NCBI GenBank assembly: GCA_014874425.1
Contig: JACWAG010000485.1
Span: 1 to 5,221 of the forward strand
Source of the DNA: Syntrophaceae bacterium
Lineage (GTDB): Bacteria > Desulfobacterota > Desulfomonilia > Desulfomonilales > Desulfomonilaceae
Direction of reading: 5' to 3'
Length of the DNA stretch: 5,221 bases
Shown here: piece after piece, positions 4,575 through 5,221 of the stretch
Layout: each line of letters opens with the position of its first letter
Position numbering within the stretch: the stretch's first letter is position 1
Translations under genes and position numbers: made by a program
Notes under the pieces: model-generated
What the model was told of the DNA's origin: nothing
The model's database searches: none
The model's input: the letters and a program-made list of their open reading frames with translations, nothing else

Positions 4575-4581
4575 ACTAGTC

Positions 4582-5221
4582 ATGGGCGCATCCGTCTTGT
4601 TGGGAATCACAGGTGGAATTGCGGCGTATAAGGCGCCCCTGTTGGTTCGTCTAATGGTAAAAGCCGGTATGAACGTCCATGTCGTTATGACCAGGGCGGC
4701 CGCAGAGTTTGTAACCCCCCTGACTCTGTGTACACTTAGCGAAAATCCCGTGATCCTGGATATGTGGGGAGATCGGGATCGCCCGACTGTTGAGCACATT
4801 TCTTTGGCCGATGCTACAAGAATTGCGGTCGTGGCCCCAGCGACAGCGAATTTCATCGGTAAACTGGCAAACGGGATTGCCGACGACATGCTGACTACTA
4901 CACTTATGGCTTATAACAAGCCCACGATAATATGCCCTTCCATGAACGTGAACATGTACCGAAATCCAATTCTGCAAGCGAATCTGGAAAGACTCGTCAC
5001 ATATGGCTATCAAGTGATGGTCCCGGAATCGGGAGAGTTGGCTTGCGGTTGGACTGGGGAAGGGCGAATGCCCGAGCCGGAAGCGATTTTTCGGGAAGTG
5101 GAGCGCAGGCTCGGCCCCAGAGATTTTGATGGGTTGCGTGTCCTGGTAACGGCTGGTCCGACTGAAGAACCTCTCGATCCCGTCAGGTTCATTACAAACC
5201 GTTCTTCAGGCAGAATGGGTG
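4582..5221 (+). CDS. coaBC: CoaBC: phosphopantothenoylcysteine decarboxylase / phosphopantothenate-cysteine ligase (5' part)
   Basis: The first 213 residues of a cytoplasmic bifunctional enzyme of coenzyme A synthesis; the family is usually about 400 aa, and the rest lies beyond the window. CoaB joins 4'-phosphopantothenate to cysteine using CTP; the FMN-dependent CoaC domain then decarboxylates the product to 4'-phosphopantetheine. The CoaC domain (1-175) shows the N-terminal FMN-fold signature LLGITGGIAAYKAP, the active-site His in VEHISL (H72), APATANFIGKLANGIADD (85-102), Asn in PSMNVNMYRNP (N122) and the flap Cys in GELACGW (C155). The CoaB domain begins near 184 with VLVTAGPTEEPLDPVRFITN and then RSSGRMG, including the conserved N206. 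ATG at 4582 has a good ribosome site. The gene is 219 nt past the protease stop, too far for tight coupling, and is a housekeeping gene with its own candidate promoter. Confidence 0.95.
   Translation, partial: MGASVLLGITGGIAAYKAPLLVRLMVKAGMNVHVVMTRAAAEFVTPLTLCTLSENPVILDMWGDRDRPTVEHISLADATRIAVVAPATANFIGKLANGIADDMLTTTLMAYNKPTIICPSMNVNMYRNPILQANLERLVTYGYQVMVPESGELACGWTGEGRMPEPEAIFREVERRLGPRDFDGLRVLVTAGPTEEPLDPVRFITNRSSGRMG

Overview
The window reads as a piece of a Gram-negative, probably deltaproteobacterial (Desulfobacterota-type) chromosome. This is inference, from the TSUP anion transporter paired with a small two-helix membrane protein, a sigma54-like promoter, a Lon protease carrying an NtrC-type receiver domain, and moderate GC content with good Shine-Dalgarno sites. 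No rRNA, tRNA, CRISPR array, insertion sequence or other mobile element was found.

Layout. Positions 138-1961 hold a leftward gene set, read from about 2000 downward: a 59-aa charged small protein (1782-1961, too short for a 60-residue ORF cut-off), a 105-aa two-helix membrane protein (1351-1668), a 356-aa TSUP (TauE/SafE-type) permease (241-1311), and a possible 36-aa single-helix protein overlapping the permease stop (138-248). Positions 1962-2352 are a 391-bp divergent control region. It holds a sigma54-like element facing left (2010-2025), two identically built inverted repeats GTTGC-N5-GCAAC centred at 2110 and 2196, further repeats, and a sigma70-type promoter facing right (2282-2310). 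Positions 2353-4362 hold one 669-aa rightward gene. It is an ATP-dependent Lon (S16) protease that lacks the usual N-terminal LAN substrate domain and has a complete receiver (REC) domain inserted just before the AAA+ Walker A motif. After a 219-bp gap with a candidate promoter and a short leader ORF, coaBC (phosphopantothenoylcysteine decarboxylase/synthetase) starts at 4582 and runs off the right edge.

How the parts may work together. The leftward genes look like one transcription unit for moving a (probably sulfur-containing or carboxylated) anion across the inner membrane, with two or three small accessory proteins. The repeats plus the sigma54-like element suggest an enhancer-dependent activator. 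The divergent receiver-Lon protein keeps every phosphorylation, ATPase and protease residue I could check, so it looks like a protease controlled directly by a histidine kinase. No kinase or sigma54 activator gene lies in the window. A functional link between the protease and the transport operon rests only on divergent adjacency. CoaBC is a housekeeping coenzyme A gene and probably unrelated.

The receiver-Lon protein and the divergent control region are the most unusual parts. Whether either has been described cannot be judged without database searches.
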